A stretch of 57,718 bases of DNA, from NCBI GenBank assembly GCA_964528035.1, contig CAZGQY010000007.1:1-57718 (forward strand). Direction: 5' to 3'. The notes below the pieces were generated by a model that saw only the letters and a list, made by a program, of their open reading frames with translations, searched no databases and was not told the origin of the DNA. The position numbers and the translations under genes are program-made. The first letter of the stretch is position 1; each line of letters starts with the position of its first letter. Positions 13,987 to 23,819 of the stretch are shown here, piece by piece. Source of the stretch: CAZGQY01 sp964528035 (GTDB taxonomy: Bacteria; Pseudomonadota; Gammaproteobacteria; Methylococcales; UBA1147).

Positions 13987-16713
13987 TTAATAGCTCGTGG
14001 TATCCGAGTTTAATAGTTCCTGAATGGTTTTGTGTAAGGTCTGTGGATTGATAGGTTTGCTCATAAAGCTACGAATCCCTATTTGTTGCGCTTGTTCCTG
14101 GTCTACCAGCTTACTGTAGCCTGTACATAAAATTATCGGTAGATTCGGGTTTTCCTTTAGTAACTGGATCGATAATTCAATACTTGAAACTTCTGGCATA
14201 GTCTGATCTGTAATGACCAGGTCGAATGGACGAAGCGTGTTTTCGAATTTATATAGCGCGTCTTTTCCAGTGGGACTGGAGTCAACCGTATAGCCAAAAA
14301 CAGATAACATTTCGCTCATATAAGCAAGTAATGATGTTTCGTCGTCAACGACTAGAATATGACCTGCGCAAAAGGGTATAAATGGTGGAGATTCGATTAA
14401 TTTTCCATCGAAATTCTCAAGAGAACTTTCTTTTTGAGCTTTGAATAATAATTTGAATGCTGTACCTTTCCCTTGTTTACTTTCTACAATCATTCGTCCA
14501 GATGCCTGCTGTACAATTCCATGAACAACGGCTAATCCTATCCCATTAGCCTGCTTGCTGTTTTTTGTTGTATAGAAAGGTTCAAAGATTTTACTGAGAC
14601 TATCGACTGGAATTCCATGCCCGGAATCGGAAACCGAAAGCAGAATGTAAGTGTCTGGTGCTAAAGGCTTGTACGAGTCACCATAGGTTTCAAACCAATT
14701 CTCGTATTGCAGCGGAATTACATCGGATATCGAGTCGCAACTGTCTGCGGTTTGTATTTGACTAATTGCCAGATAGAGGCTGCCAACTTCATCCATCGCG
14801 TCGCGAGCATTGATACAAAGGTTCATGATAACCTGTTCAAGTTGGGTGGGGTCGATCAAGATGGGCGGAAGGTGATTTTCTATATTCAGTTGAAACTCAA
14901 CCGAAGATGGTAATGTGGCTGTCAGTAAATTTGCCATTTTCGTGACTGTATCTGCAATCGATACATTAACGGGTTTGCCAGTTCCCCCTCGACTGAATAA
15001 AAGTAGCTCATCTACCAATTTGCTGGCTCGATTGACACTTTCAGTAATTTCATTTAGATATTGTTGCTGCTTCGACTTTCCTGATTCTTCTGAGTTTTGG
15101 AGGGCCAAAGTTGTGTAGCCATGTATAACAGCAAGAATGTTATTAAAATCATGAGCAATTCCGCCAGTTAATTGCCCTATTGCCTGCATTTTTTGTATTT
15201 GGTGAAGTTGCTTTTCAAGGTCCTGTTGCGCTTTTTCGGATTGTTTTAGATCAGAGATGTCGACGAGCGTAGTCTGTATACCAATGAAAACACCAGCCTC
15301 GTCGAGTAAAGCCTGGGAATTATTGATTACACTGATTCTATTTCCGGATTTTTGAATCAATTGGTGTTCGTAATTGACTATTGGTTTTGCATAGCAAATC
15401 TTGCTATAAATCTTGGCTATAGATTCCGGGTTGTCATCAATGTCGACAATTTTTAAATTTTGCAATTCTTCTATGCTATAGCCTAGAAGTTTTAGACCAG
15501 CAGGATTACTATCGACAAATGTGTTATTGGTATCGAATCTATAGATTGCAGCAATTGAAGCGTCGAATATTTCTTTATATTTTTCTTTTGTAATGCGGAG
15601 GGTTGATTCTACTTGTTTGCGTTCGACTATCTGGCTTTCCAATTGAGCTTTATTGTGGGCTAGATTGTTTAATAGATGCCCAAATTTTGATGACAATGCG
15701 CCGATCTCATCACGCCTGTTTGAAAAAAGTCCGCTGACTGTGGTATTTGTCAATCGGTCGACATTAATTGCAGATATTGTGTGTGTGAGTTGTCTGAGTG
15801 GGTGTGTGATTACGGTACGCATGAATACAAACAACAGTGTCATGATGATCAGAAATAATATTCCGTGGGTCACTAACGCGAGATTTATGGTTTGATTACC
15901 TACAGTTAATATGGGCCTGTCGGTACTTATTTTTAGTAGTATTCCACCGTCGCCGTAGAGATATTCTATAAACAGGAATGTAGAGAGTCGGGATGTGTTT
16001 TCAGTTTTGACAATAAATTCCGATTTTTTCGGGAGCCGAGTAAGATCAAGCTGATTCAACAACGAATTGTTATTTTTGCCAATGGGCCAATATTCAAATT
16101 CTACTTGTGTCTGTTTAATTAATGATGTGGCAACGCCAGGATTCAATAATTGTCCAAAAATAAGTATGCCTCGGGCGGGTCCTTCGCCCTGATTATTTAA
16201 TATGGAATGAGTGGAAACCAACAAGGGACCCTGTTTCGTGGGTACAATACCCTGATGATTGGATTTAGTATCTGGATTATTTGCAAATAAATTGATGAAT
16301 TCGTCCGCTGACTGAAACAGAAAGTGTGTTTTAACGATAGCCTTGTCTTTCTTGTTGTATACCGCTGACCAGATTAACTTTTTATTTTGATTGACAATAA
16401 GCAAAACATCGAGCTTGAGATCTTGTAAAAGTTTCAGTGTGGGCGTTAAGTTTTCGGCGATGAATTTGGGGTTTTGATCTTTGGCAAATCCATAGGTCAG
16501 ATCCCATTGCGCCCAATCAGCCGTTATGCTTTGGAGGTGATCGAGTTCATCGTTAATCGTATTGGATAATCTGGTTGCGTTTCGTTTGGCATCATCCAGC
16601 TCCAATCCCATGAAAGCAGGTAAGATAATTTGTGTGAGTGCCAAATAGTTAAAGATTCCCAGTACACCGAAAATAAGGAGAATGACAAGGCTTGTTTTGT
16701 ATCCGATAGACAC
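13987..16713 (-). CDS. Hybrid sensor histidine kinase (CHASE4-HAMP-PAS-HisKA-REC)
   Basis: A 908-residue membrane sensor kinase. Two transmembrane segments (about residues 8-34 and 281-302) enclose a periplasmic CHASE4-like domain with the marker ITADWAQWDLTYGF. Then follow HAMP (TVITHPLRQLTHTISAIN), a PAS domain (about 375-490), HisKA with the phosphorylated histidine in GGIAHDFNNILAV, a HATPase domain (NLCINARDAMD, then DSGHGIP and GIGLAVVHGIV), and a C-terminal receiver with the phospho-acceptor aspartate in DLVITDQTMPE. No cognate regulator is adjacent. The stop is 37 bases from the convergent SoxYZ-like gene. The signal is unknown; proximity to methanol and formate oxidation genes is suggestive only. 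Confidence 0.92.
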   Translation of the reverse strand: MSIGYKTSLVILLIFGVLGIFNYLALTQIILPAFMGLELDDAKRNATRLSNTINDELDHLQSITADWAQWDLTYGFAKDQNPKFIAENLTPTLKLLQDLKLDVLLIVNQNKKLIWSAVYNKKDKAIVKTHFLFQSADEFINLFANNPDTKSNHQGIVPTKQGPLLVSTHSILNNQGEGPARGILIFGQLLNPGVATSLIKQTQVEFEYWPIGKNNNSLLNQLDLTRLPKKSEFIVKTENTSRLSTFLFIEYLYGDGGILLKISTDRPILTVGNQTINLALVTHGILFLIIMTLLFVFMRTVITHPLRQLTHTISAINVDRLTNTTVSGLFSNRRDEIGALSSKFGHLLNNLAHNKAQLESQIVERKQVESTLRITKEKYKEIFDASIAAIYRFDTNNTFVDSNPAGLKLLGYSIEELQNLKIVDIDDNPESIAKIYSKICYAKPIVNYEHQLIQKSGNRISVINNSQALLDEAGVFIGIQTTLVDISDLKQSEKAQQDLEKQLHQIQKMQAIGQLTGGIAHDFNNILAVIHGYTTLALQNSEESGKSKQQQYLNEITESVNRASKLVDELLLFSRGGTGKPVNVSIADTVTKMANLLTATLPSSVEFQLNIENHLPPILIDPTQLEQVIMNLCINARDAMDEVGSLYLAISQIQTADSCDSISDVIPLQYENWFETYGDSYKPLAPDTYILLSVSDSGHGIPVDSLSKIFEPFYTTKNSKQANGIGLAVVHGIVQQASGRMIVESKQGKGTAFKLLFKAQKESSLENFDGKLIESPPFIPFCAGHILVVDDETSLLAYMSEMLSVFGYTVDSSPTGKDALYKFENTLRPFDLVITDQTMPEVSSIELSIQLLKENPNLPIILCTGYSKLVDQEQAQQIGIRSFMSKPINPQTLHKTIQELLNSDTTSY

Positions 16714-16924
16714 GAAAATTATAATATTTATTATTAATGAATCTGTTCGGCATATTCAGCGTGTTGTCCGCTGAGTTTTTAGAGTATCTTTAAATTAAAT
16801 TCCAATAACATGAGTGTTACAGTAGAGCTTACATGAAAGTATTCAAGTAGTTCAACCGAGCCAGACAGCTAAAAGGCTTATGCTTAATGTTGGCTGTAGG
16901 AAATGAATAAACTACGCAGTGGAT

Positions 16925-17782
16925 TTAATGTAATTCTCGGTGGCCTACGAGAATATCATAGTGTGTTGATTTGAGTTTTCTTGCAAGGTTTTCTGCCAGG
17001 TATACAGAACGATGTTGGCCGCCGGTACAGCCAATGGCTATTGTAAAATATGATCGGTTACTTGCTTCGAATGCGGGTATCCAACGGTCTAAAAATTTTG
17101 AAATATCATCTAAATATTCACGTACCTCGGTTTTGGTGCTGAGGAAATCGATGACCGGTTGATCTTTGCCACTAAGTTGGCGCAAAGCGGGCTCCCAGTA
17201 TGGGTTTGGCAGACATCTGGCATCGAAAAGAAAGTCTGCATCCATGGGGATGCCTTTTTTATATCCAAATGATTGGAAAAAAATAGACAGTACCTGGTTG
17301 CGCCTGGCGACTACTCTGACTCGAATGAGCTCCCTCAATTCATGGATATTGGTCCGAGATGTATCGATTAACAGATCACCTTCGTTAGCAATCGGTTCCA
17401 TGAGTGTTCGTTCGTATTTTATCGCATCGTTTAGGGAATGAGTCGAATCTGTCAGTGGATGCCTGCGTCGTGTTTCACTGAACCTTTTGAGCAGGGTTTC
17501 GTTGTCAGCCTGTAAGAATAAGGTTTCGCATTCGATATTAAGTTGTTTTATCTGTGAGAGTATTTCCGGAAATATTGCCAGGCTTTTGGTCTGCACTCGG
17601 GAATCAATACCAATGGCAGTATTTTTGTAGATCGGGCTATCGAATTGGATAATTTGTTCAATAAGGTTCTTAACCAGAACGATGGGTAGGTTGTCTACAC
17701 AGTAAAAGCCGCTATCTTCCAATGTGTCCAGCGCTATACTTTTTCCCGATCCGGACAGGCCGCTAACAATAATGAGTTTCAT
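16925..17782 (-). CDS. rapZ: RapZ, RNase adapter / nucleotide-binding protein
   Basis: A 285-residue RapZ/YvcJ-family protein. The N-terminal P-loop is VSGLSGSGKSIALDTLEDSG and the conserved C-terminal signature is AIGCTGGQHRSVYLAENLA. In enterobacteria RapZ directs decay of GlmZ small RNA by RNase E and senses glucosamine-6-phosphate. It is the last gene of the rpoN block. The usual gene between hpf and rapZ, ptsN, is absent here; instead there is a 127-base spacer with a hairpin. Confidence 0.95.
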   Translation of the reverse strand: MKLIIVSGLSGSGKSIALDTLEDSGFYCVDNLPIVLVKNLIEQIIQFDSPIYKNTAIGIDSRVQTKSLAIFPEILSQIKQLNIECETLFLQADNETLLKRFSETRRRHPLTDSTHSLNDAIKYERTLMEPIANEGDLLIDTSRTNIHELRELIRVRVVARRNQVLSIFFQSFGYKKGIPMDADFLFDARCLPNPYWEPALRQLSGKDQPVIDFLSTKTEVREYLDDISKFLDRWIPAFEASNRSYFTIAIGCTGGQHRSVYLAENLARKLKSTHYDILVGHRELH

Positions 17783-17821
17783 AACATCTGTACAGCGATA
17801 CCATTAGATTTATTTGTTTTC

Positions 17822-17845
17822 GGACAGCCTCCTGAGAGGCTGTCC
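17822..17845. other. Hairpin between hpf and rapZ
   Basis: A perfect 10-bp stem, GGACAGCCTC and its complement, with a CTGA loop. No T-run follows on either strand, so it is not a standard terminator. It lies 40 bases before the rapZ start on the minus strand and might be an mRNA processing or protective structure. Confidence 0.5.
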
Positions 17846-17909
17846 AACGAAATAATAGATAAATTTAATCAAGCCAAATTGGCGGATCAGGCGTTACTCG
17901 AATATTTGG

Positions 17910-18209
17910 CTAATGCCCCCGATTGTGGCTAGTGGATTTTTCTTTGTGTTTGCGTGCTTGTCGGTCTAATTTATCGACCAGACTATCGATAGCGGCATAC
18001 ATATCTTCCTGATGATCTTCCGCGAAAAGTTTTGCGCCGCTGATTTGAACGGTTGCTTCGGCTTTTTTGTTGATTTTTTCTATACCCAGGATGACGTGTA
18101 CATCGCTCACATTATCAAAATGACGCTCGAGTCGTTCAAATTTCGATTCGATATGATTTTTTAACGCTTCGGTAATATCGATATGGTGGCCCGTTACACT
18201 TATTTGCAT
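17910..18209 (-). CDS. hpf: Short-form ribosome hibernation factor HPF
   Basis: A 99-residue HPF/YfiA-family protein (starts MQISVTGHHIDITEALKNHI; conserved VILGIEKINKKAEATVQISG and AAIDSLVDKLDRQARKHKEK). It binds the ribosome decoding centre and promotes 100S dimers in stationary phase. The length matches the short HPF of gammaproteobacteria. It lies downstream of rpoN, its usual place. The 283 bases before it (18210-18492) hold no gene; they contain a short inverted repeat around GGTCT and AGACC near 18253-18270 and presumably an hpf promoter. Confidence 0.95.
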   Translation of the reverse strand: MQISVTGHHIDITEALKNHIESKFERLERHFDNVSDVHVILGIEKINKKAEATVQISGAKLFAEDHQEDMYAAIDSLVDKLDRQARKHKEKSTSHNRGH

Positions 18210-18492
18210 ACTCGCTACTCCTCAGTTTTAAGTGAAAATTTGTTGAGTGCTGGTCTTTCTCGTTAGACCTGTTTTGTATCTCCAATATATCAGCGTTTTT
18301 ACTGAAAAGGGGAAAATATTGATGAATATTAAATTATTTTAATATTCTAGAAGACTGTCCAAGAGTTGAAATCGTCACCAAGGACTTTGGTTTTGAGTCC
18401 AATTAATTAATCGATTGAGCGAATGTTACCCATCAAGGGCGATTTACATTAATCTCGCCTGTTATTTCAAGAGTCATAGATTTAAATTGAGG

Positions 18493-19947
18493 TTAAAGAA
18501 CTCGTTTCCTTTGATTGGATGGTGGAATAGACATAACGTCTCTATATTTTGCGATGGTTCTCCGTGCAACGTTAATCCCTTTTCCCTGAAGTAAGGTCGA
18601 AATTTTATTGTCGCTGAGCGGTTTCGACGGTGTTTCATTGTCGACTAATTCCTGAATGAATGCGCGTATCGCAGTTGACGAGCATTCGCCACCAGAATTT
18701 GTAGAAACATGGCTGGAGAAGAAATATTTGAATTCAAATATTCCTTTGGGTGTAACCATGTATTTCTGGGTTGTCACTCTGGATATAGTTGATTCATGCA
18801 TCTCAACTTCTTCGGCGACATCTCGAAGTATCATGGGTTTCATGGCTATCGGGCCAAATTCGAGAAAATCTTTTTGTTTGTCCACGATGCTGCGGGCAAC
18901 CCTCAAAAGTGTGTCACTGCGACTTTGCAAACTTTTCAGGAACCAACGAGCTTCCTGTAAATGGTTTTTCAGGCAGGTATTATCTGAGCTATTATCCGCA
19001 CGTTTGATCATACCGGAATAATATGGATTGACTCGAAGCTTAGGGGTGATGTCCGGATTGAGGGTGACCACCCAATCATTCTTGACTTTACGTACAAAAA
19101 CGTCAGGGACGACATATTGAGATTCGCTGTTTTCAATCCGGCTTCCCGGCCTTGGATCCAGAGAACGAATGAGTGATATAACCTCGTCCAGGTTTTCGTC
19201 GCTTAAATCAAGTAAACGTTTTAAACGCGGTTGGTTTTGTGCGGCGAGATGATCCAGAAAATGAGTGACCAGTTCCATGGCAGTTTCTTTCCATTTAGTA
19301 CCTTCTGGTAATTGGTTTAGCTGGATATGTAAACAGTCTCCCAAGTCTGCTGCAGCGATGCCCGGAGGATCAAAATTCTGTATTCTATGTAATACCGCGA
19401 GTACCTCATCAATTTCAAGGTCTTCGATCTGATTGAGCAGCCCCATGTGTATATCAGTCGCTGGCGTCATTAGGTACCCGTCGGGGTTTATAGAATCGAT
19501 TAGAGCAACAGCAATGGCTTTATCCTGTTCGCTAAAATTCGCCATTTCCATTTGCCAGATAAGGTGCTCAAGCAATGATTCGGATGCACTTCGGTAGCTC
19601 TCAAAATCAGAATTTTCCGCTGAAGATGAGTTAGTGCTATGTGATTGTACGTTGTCGTATACATCTTCCCAGGATGAATCTACCGGCAGTTCATCGGGAA
19701 TATCTGTTTGTGAACCTTCGCTGGTTGGTTCCGGAATATCACTTTCTGTTTCACTTTGTTCTGTCTTCTTTTCGTTTTGGCCAATATGTTCATCTTCTGC
19801 AACTTCCAGCATCAAATTTGATTCAAGAGCGTGCTGAATTTCCTGATTCAGATCCAATGTCGATAATTGTAGCAAGCGGATTGCCTGCTGCAATTGCGGT
19901 GTCATTGTAAGTTGTTGGGAAAGGCGTAGCTGTAGGGACTGCTTCAT
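18493..19947 (-). CDS. rpoN: RNA polymerase sigma-54 factor RpoN
   Basis: A 484-residue sigma-54. Region I is at the N-terminus (SLQLRLSQQLTMTPQLQQAI), with an acidic region II following. The C-terminal RpoN box appears as ARRTIAKYRDVMSIPPS and the preceding helix-turn-helix as ESTISRVTTQKYM. Sigma-54 needs an enhancer-binding ATPase and commonly serves nitrogen genes; a matching promoter lies upstream of nirB in this window. The order lptB-rpoN-hpf is as in most gammaproteobacteria. Confidence 0.97.
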   Translation of the reverse strand: MKQSLQLRLSQQLTMTPQLQQAIRLLQLSTLDLNQEIQHALESNLMLEVAEDEHIGQNEKKTEQSETESDIPEPTSEGSQTDIPDELPVDSSWEDVYDNVQSHSTNSSSAENSDFESYRSASESLLEHLIWQMEMANFSEQDKAIAVALIDSINPDGYLMTPATDIHMGLLNQIEDLEIDEVLAVLHRIQNFDPPGIAAADLGDCLHIQLNQLPEGTKWKETAMELVTHFLDHLAAQNQPRLKRLLDLSDENLDEVISLIRSLDPRPGSRIENSESQYVVPDVFVRKVKNDWVVTLNPDITPKLRVNPYYSGMIKRADNSSDNTCLKNHLQEARWFLKSLQSRSDTLLRVARSIVDKQKDFLEFGPIAMKPMILRDVAEEVEMHESTISRVTTQKYMVTPKGIFEFKYFFSSHVSTNSGGECSSTAIRAFIQELVDNETPSKPLSDNKISTLLQGKGINVARRTIAKYRDVMSIPPSNQRKRVL

Positions 19948-20076
19948 TGAGGATGCGAGGGATATTATTATTTAGAGAAAGCGTTTAATTTCGGCATTGT
20001 TTGAGTCAGGGTATGTAGTCTATAGTTTAGCTCAACTGGCGAGTAACGGGTAAACTATTCCTGAATCTGAAGATAT

Positions 20077-20802
20077 TCACATATTGAAGTGTTCTCCGAG
20101 ATAGACTTTTCTTACTTCCTGATTCTCCAGTATTTCGTCAGGTGTTCCATCTGCGATTACTTTTCCGTCGTTTAAAATGTAGGCTCTGTTGCAGGTCCCT
20201 AATGTTTCCCTGACATTGTGTTCAGTAATCAATATTCCGATTCCCCGTTCACGCAGGTGTTGAATTACCTTCTGAATATCGATGATTGAGAGTGGGTCAA
20301 CTCCCGCAAATGGCTCGTCGAGGAGCATGAATTGAGGTTCGGAAGCGAGTGCTCTGGCAATCTCAACACGGCGTCTTTCGCCACCCGATAATCCGACGGC
20401 AGGCTGTTTGCGAAGGTGGTAGATCCCAAACTCGTGCAGCAGGTCTTCAATCATGAGTTCTTTTTGGCCCATGCTCAGATCTTTTCTGATCTCCAGAACA
20501 GCGCGTAAATTATCGGAAACATTTAGTTTTCGGAAAATTGAGGGTTCTTGTGGTAAATAGCCGATCCCCATATTTGCTCGCGCGTGAATCGGAAGTCGGG
20601 TGATGTCCTGGTCGTCAATGAAAATATTACCGTGTTCGGTTTTAATTAAACCGACAATCATATAAAAACTCGTTGTTTTTCCGGCACCATTTGGGCCCAG
20701 TAAGCCAACGATTTCACCGCTATTTATATGTAACGAGACTCCATCAACTACGGAACGGTTGTTGTAGTGTTTCATGAGTTCTACTGCAGATAGCGTGGAC
20801 AT
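20077..20802 (-). CDS. lptB: LptB, ATPase of the LPS transport ABC complex
   Basis: A 241-residue ABC ATPase: Walker A GPNGAGKTTSF, Q-loop GYLPQEPSIFRKL, signature LSGGERRRVEIA, Walker B MLLDEPFAGVDPLS, and H-loop ITEHNVRE. It powers extraction of LPS from the inner membrane with LptFG, working with LptC and LptA encoded just upstream. Length and motifs match E. coli LptB. The 132 bases between lptA and lptB show no clear terminator, so the genes are probably co-transcribed. Confidence 0.97.
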   Translation of the reverse strand: MSTLSAVELMKHYNNRSVVDGVSLHINSGEIVGLLGPNGAGKTTSFYMIVGLIKTEHGNIFIDDQDITRLPIHARANMGIGYLPQEPSIFRKLNVSDNLRAVLEIRKDLSMGQKELMIEDLLHEFGIYHLRKQPAVGLSGGERRRVEIARALASEPQFMLLDEPFAGVDPLSIIDIQKVIQHLRERGIGILITEHNVRETLGTCNRAYILNDGKVIADGTPDEILENQEVRKVYLGEHFNM

Positions 20803-20934
20803 GATTTGAGTTATAAGGCCTGTTCAGTATCCTGGCAAAATTGCTTTGAAATATAGGAGGCTGTTCAACAATAGAATGCACTTTTCCGTATGTGGTGCGT
20901 TCTATTTTCGCGAAGTCTCCTGGTTAATAAACAT

Positions 20935-21450
20935 TCAAGGTGCGGTGGTTGCTTTTTTTTCTTTAGGTTGTAAAGTAATACGAACACGTTTGCCATTCGA
21001 CGAGGCTTGCCCGGCTTTTACTATGGCGTGTTTTTTATCGTATTCTATTCGCTCGCTGGCGTAGGTGTTTTCGCCTTGCCACACAATGGCTTTTTCAATC
21101 ATAACCAAAAGTTCAGTGTCGACATAATATTCTGCGGTTAAGGCTTTTCCGTGAATATCTTCATCGCCAGGCTTGGGTGTTTGTTTGAAGGTGACCGGTT
21201 TCCCTGTAGCAACAATTTTGTAAGGTTTGCGTTGCTTGGTATATACGACTAACTTGTCAGAATTCAATACCATGCTGCCTTGAGTGACTTCGACATCGCC
21301 GGTGTAAATACTTTCACCGGTATTGTCGTCGTAGGTTCCACCGTCGGCTTCGATATATATGGGCTGTTGTTTATCGCCCTCAAGTGAACAGGAAATCTCA
21401 GGAAGCAGTAAAAGTATAAAAAATGAAGATAGAACACTAACGTGCTTCAT
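20935..21450 (-). CDS. lptA: LptA, periplasmic LPS transport protein
   Basis: A 171-residue periplasmic protein of the OstA/LptA fold with a signal peptide ending near LPEISCS. The conserved core is IEADGGTYDDNTGESIYTGD, then LNSDKLVVYT. LptA oligomers form the bridge carrying LPS across the periplasm from LptC to LptD. I use the ATG at 21450, which has GAGGA close upstream and starts MKHVSVLSSFF; a start at 21465 would add five residues. The start overlaps the end of lptC. Confidence 0.94.
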   Translation of the reverse strand: MKHVSVLSSFFILLLLPEISCSLEGDKQQPIYIEADGGTYDDNTGESIYTGDVEVTQGSMVLNSDKLVVYTKQRKPYKIVATGKPVTFKQTPKPGDEDIHGKALTAEYYVDTELLVMIEKAIVWQGENTYASERIEYDKKHAIVKAGQASSNGKRVRITLQPKEKKATTAP

Positions 21451-22003
21451 ATTTTCCTCGTACATTTGATAAAAGCCGAACTTTTTTCTGTTCGCCGAAA
21501 TATAGTTTCAATCCGACACCACTGATTCTGTTGCGGTTGCTGATGAGTTCAGCAAATTCATCAGTTTCGGCGAAATTTTTTTTTGGTGTAATATTTAGAT
21601 CTCTCGTATTTATTACTATTGGCTTGATACCCGGAGCGGAATCACGAGTAATATGCACCGTACCACCAAGGAACAGTTTCTTGCCGCTGGCTGTAATCAC
21701 GCCTGTTTCGGATGCCACTCTCCAGGGTGGCTGATCTTCGTCGAAGACCACGAAAACAGGTCGCGCAAGTTCTGTGCGATTATGCTTTTTATAATGTACC
21801 ATAGCTTCGGCGTTTAGCTGATTCTTGGGTTTACCGCTATCGGACATGGTGATTTTGGTGAATTTTCCGGCAAAAGTATCAGGTCTTTGGTCATTTTTCG
21901 CTACGCCTGGATTGAATGGTTTTGGTTCAAGCCAGTCGGAGACTACCCAGGTTAACAGGCTCAGCAGTGTTAGTGGCAGATAAACTCGTAGAAATGTAGT
22001 CAC
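21437..22003 (-). CDS. lptC: LptC, inner-membrane LPS transport protein
   Basis: A 188-residue bitopic protein: one N-terminal membrane anchor (YLPLTLLSLLTWVVSDWL) and a periplasmic beta-jellyroll (ITMSDSGKPKNQLNAEAMVH, then PPWRVASETGVITASGKKLF). LptC receives LPS from the LptBFG transporter and passes it to LptA. It overlaps kdsC by 4 bases and lptA by 14, showing a tightly coupled operon. Confidence 0.94.
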   Translation of the reverse strand: MTTFLRVYLPLTLLSLLTWVVSDWLEPKPFNPGVAKNDQRPDTFAGKFTKITMSDSGKPKNQLNAEAMVHYKKHNRTELARPVFVVFDEDQPPWRVASETGVITASGKKLFLGGTVHITRDSAPGIKPIVINTRDLNITPKKNFAETDEFAELISNRNRISGVGLKLYFGEQKKVRLLSNVRGKYEAR

Positions 22004-22545
22004 TTTTTAGACTTGATTTGTAAATACGGATGGATCGCTGCTTGCAATGTTTCCTGAGCTTCCATAATCAGGTCACAAACTTCTCGAGCTGCGCCATATC
22101 CGCCGGGTTGACTGGTACACCAATCGGCATGTTCCCGAACCACTTTGTGGGCATCCTGCACCGCGATAGCCAGGCCGGATTGTTGCATTATCGGTAGATC
22201 TGGCAAATCGTCGCCTACATGGGCGACCTGGTTATAATTGATCCTCAATTTCTCGCAAAGTTCGGAAAATGCCTTGCGTTTGTCAGTTTGCCCCTGGTAG
22301 ACGTGATTGATTCCCAGGCCAGTCATTCGCTTTGATACAGATTCTGATTTGCGCCCTGAAATAATGGCGACTTCGACGCCGCTTTGAAAGAGCATTTTTA
22401 GGCCATGGCCATCTCGAGTATGAAAGGCTTTGTACTCGCGCCCCTGCTCGTCAAACACCAGTCTTCCGTCGGTGAGAACACCGTCTACGTCGAATATTAC
22501 CAGGCGAATATTTTTGGCTTTTAACAGGACTTGATTTGTTATCAT
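22000..22545 (-). CDS. kdsC: KdsC, KDO-8-phosphate phosphatase
   Basis: A 181-residue HAD-family phosphatase with the type C0 (cap-less, tetrameric) layout. The nucleophile motif is VIFDVDGVLTDGRL; the others are IISGRKSESV, K in TDKRKAFSE and HVGDDLPDLPIM. It removes phosphate from KDO-8-P in LPS core synthesis. The start overlaps nothing upstream; kdsD ends 93 bases before it. Confidence 0.96.
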   Translation of the reverse strand: MITNQVLLKAKNIRLVIFDVDGVLTDGRLVFDEQGREYKAFHTRDGHGLKMLFQSGVEVAIISGRKSESVSKRMTGLGINHVYQGQTDKRKAFSELCEKLRINYNQVAHVGDDLPDLPIMQQSGLAIAVQDAHKVVREHADWCTSQPGGYGAAREVCDLIMEAQETLQAAIHPYLQIKSKK

Positions 22546-22638
22546 GATGCAAAATAAAGTTTGATGTAAAATTTTTAAAAAGCTATCGACGGTTTTGGTG
22601 CACAGTAAGCGAATGGAAACTTAACAGAATATTATAAA

Positions 22639-23625
22639 TTAGACGACTCCTGCTGCGAGTAAATCGTGCATATGTAAAACACCTGAAAGGCGATTATCTG
22701 TATCTATTACAGGTAGGGCTGTTATTTTTCTGGATTCCATGATTTGCAATGCTTCGGCCGCCAGAACATTGGCGTCGATACTTGTGCAATGTTGGGTCAT
22801 TACTTCCGCAATCTCAGTGGTGTGGAGATCATAATTCCGGTCTTCCAACATTCTTCTCAAGTCCCCATCGGTAAAAATACCTTTGATATTTCTATGGTTG
22901 TCGACGACGAGAGTCATACCCAGTTTTTTTTCCGTCATTTCCAATAGTGCGCGCGAAACCAGGGCAGTTTCGGATACCATTGGGATCTCGTTTCCGGTTA
23001 ACATAATATCACTGGTTTTTAGAAGTAATCGCCTTCCCAGTCGGCCTCCAGGGTGGGAAAGTGCGAAATCATCTCGGGTAAAACCGCGCGATTCTAGCAG
23101 CGATACAGCAAGAGCATCACCCATGACTAATGCTGCAGTGGTGCTGGATGTGGGGGCTAAACCGAGGGGACAGGCTTCCTGTTCAACGCCAACGTCGAGG
23201 TGAATGCTAGCGTTCTGTGCAAGGCTTGACTTACAGTTGCCTGACATGCCTATCAGTGGGATAGCCAAACGTTTTATAAGTGGAAGGATAGTTAATATCT
23301 CTGGAGTTTCTCCTGAGTTTGAAAGGGCCAGAACTATGTCTTTGCGGGTAATCATGCCTAAGTCTCCATGGCTTGCTTCTCCTGGGTGAACAAAAAAAGC
23401 AGGGCTTCCTGTGCTGGCGAGAGTGGCTGCAATTTTTCCGCCGATATGTCCTGATTTACCCATTCCAGTAACTACAATGCGACCTTTGCAATTTAACAAA
23501 AGATGGCAGGCAGCTACAAATTTATCGTCAATACTGTCATTCAGGGCCGCAACCGCTTTTGCTTCGATATTTACAACGCTTTGCCCGAGGGTTTTTATTG
23601 CGTCACTGTCTGATGGGGGTTTCAT
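22639..23625 (-). CDS. kdsD: KdsD, arabinose-5-phosphate isomerase
   Basis: A 328-residue protein with an N-terminal SIS sugar-isomerase domain (GRIVVTGMGKSGHIGGKIAA, HPGEASHGDLGM, SNSGETPEIL) and two C-terminal CBS domains (from about residue 205: IMLTGNEIPMV and VMTQHCTSID). It converts ribulose-5-phosphate to arabinose-5-phosphate, the first committed step toward KDO. It begins the kdsD-kdsC-lptC-lptA-lptB-rpoN-hpf-rapZ series. Confidence 0.97.
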   Translation of the reverse strand: MKPPSDSDAIKTLGQSVVNIEAKAVAALNDSIDDKFVAACHLLLNCKGRIVVTGMGKSGHIGGKIAATLASTGSPAFFVHPGEASHGDLGMITRKDIVLALSNSGETPEILTILPLIKRLAIPLIGMSGNCKSSLAQNASIHLDVGVEQEACPLGLAPTSSTTAALVMGDALAVSLLESRGFTRDDFALSHPGGRLGRRLLLKTSDIMLTGNEIPMVSETALVSRALLEMTEKKLGMTLVVDNHRNIKGIFTDGDLRRMLEDRNYDLHTTEIAEVMTQHCTSIDANVLAAEALQIMESRKITALPVIDTDNRLSGVLHMHDLLAAGVV

Positions 23626-23819
23626 GTCAAAGTGAAAGACTGTGTTAAATGCTACGTTTGGGTTCCTAGTATATTCTAAAAGAATATTGCAAACATCGAT
23701 TTGTCTAAGTCTTAGATCTTAAATAATGAGATGAGGTTTGTTTTTCGACAATGCTTTGTGAAGGACTTAGATATTTATCTTGCAGTGACCAAACCTATAG
23801 TACTCAAACCCTAGCGTGA

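Noticed and set aside
17822..17845. Rho-independent terminator after hpf
   Set aside because: The stem is perfect but no T-run follows on either strand.
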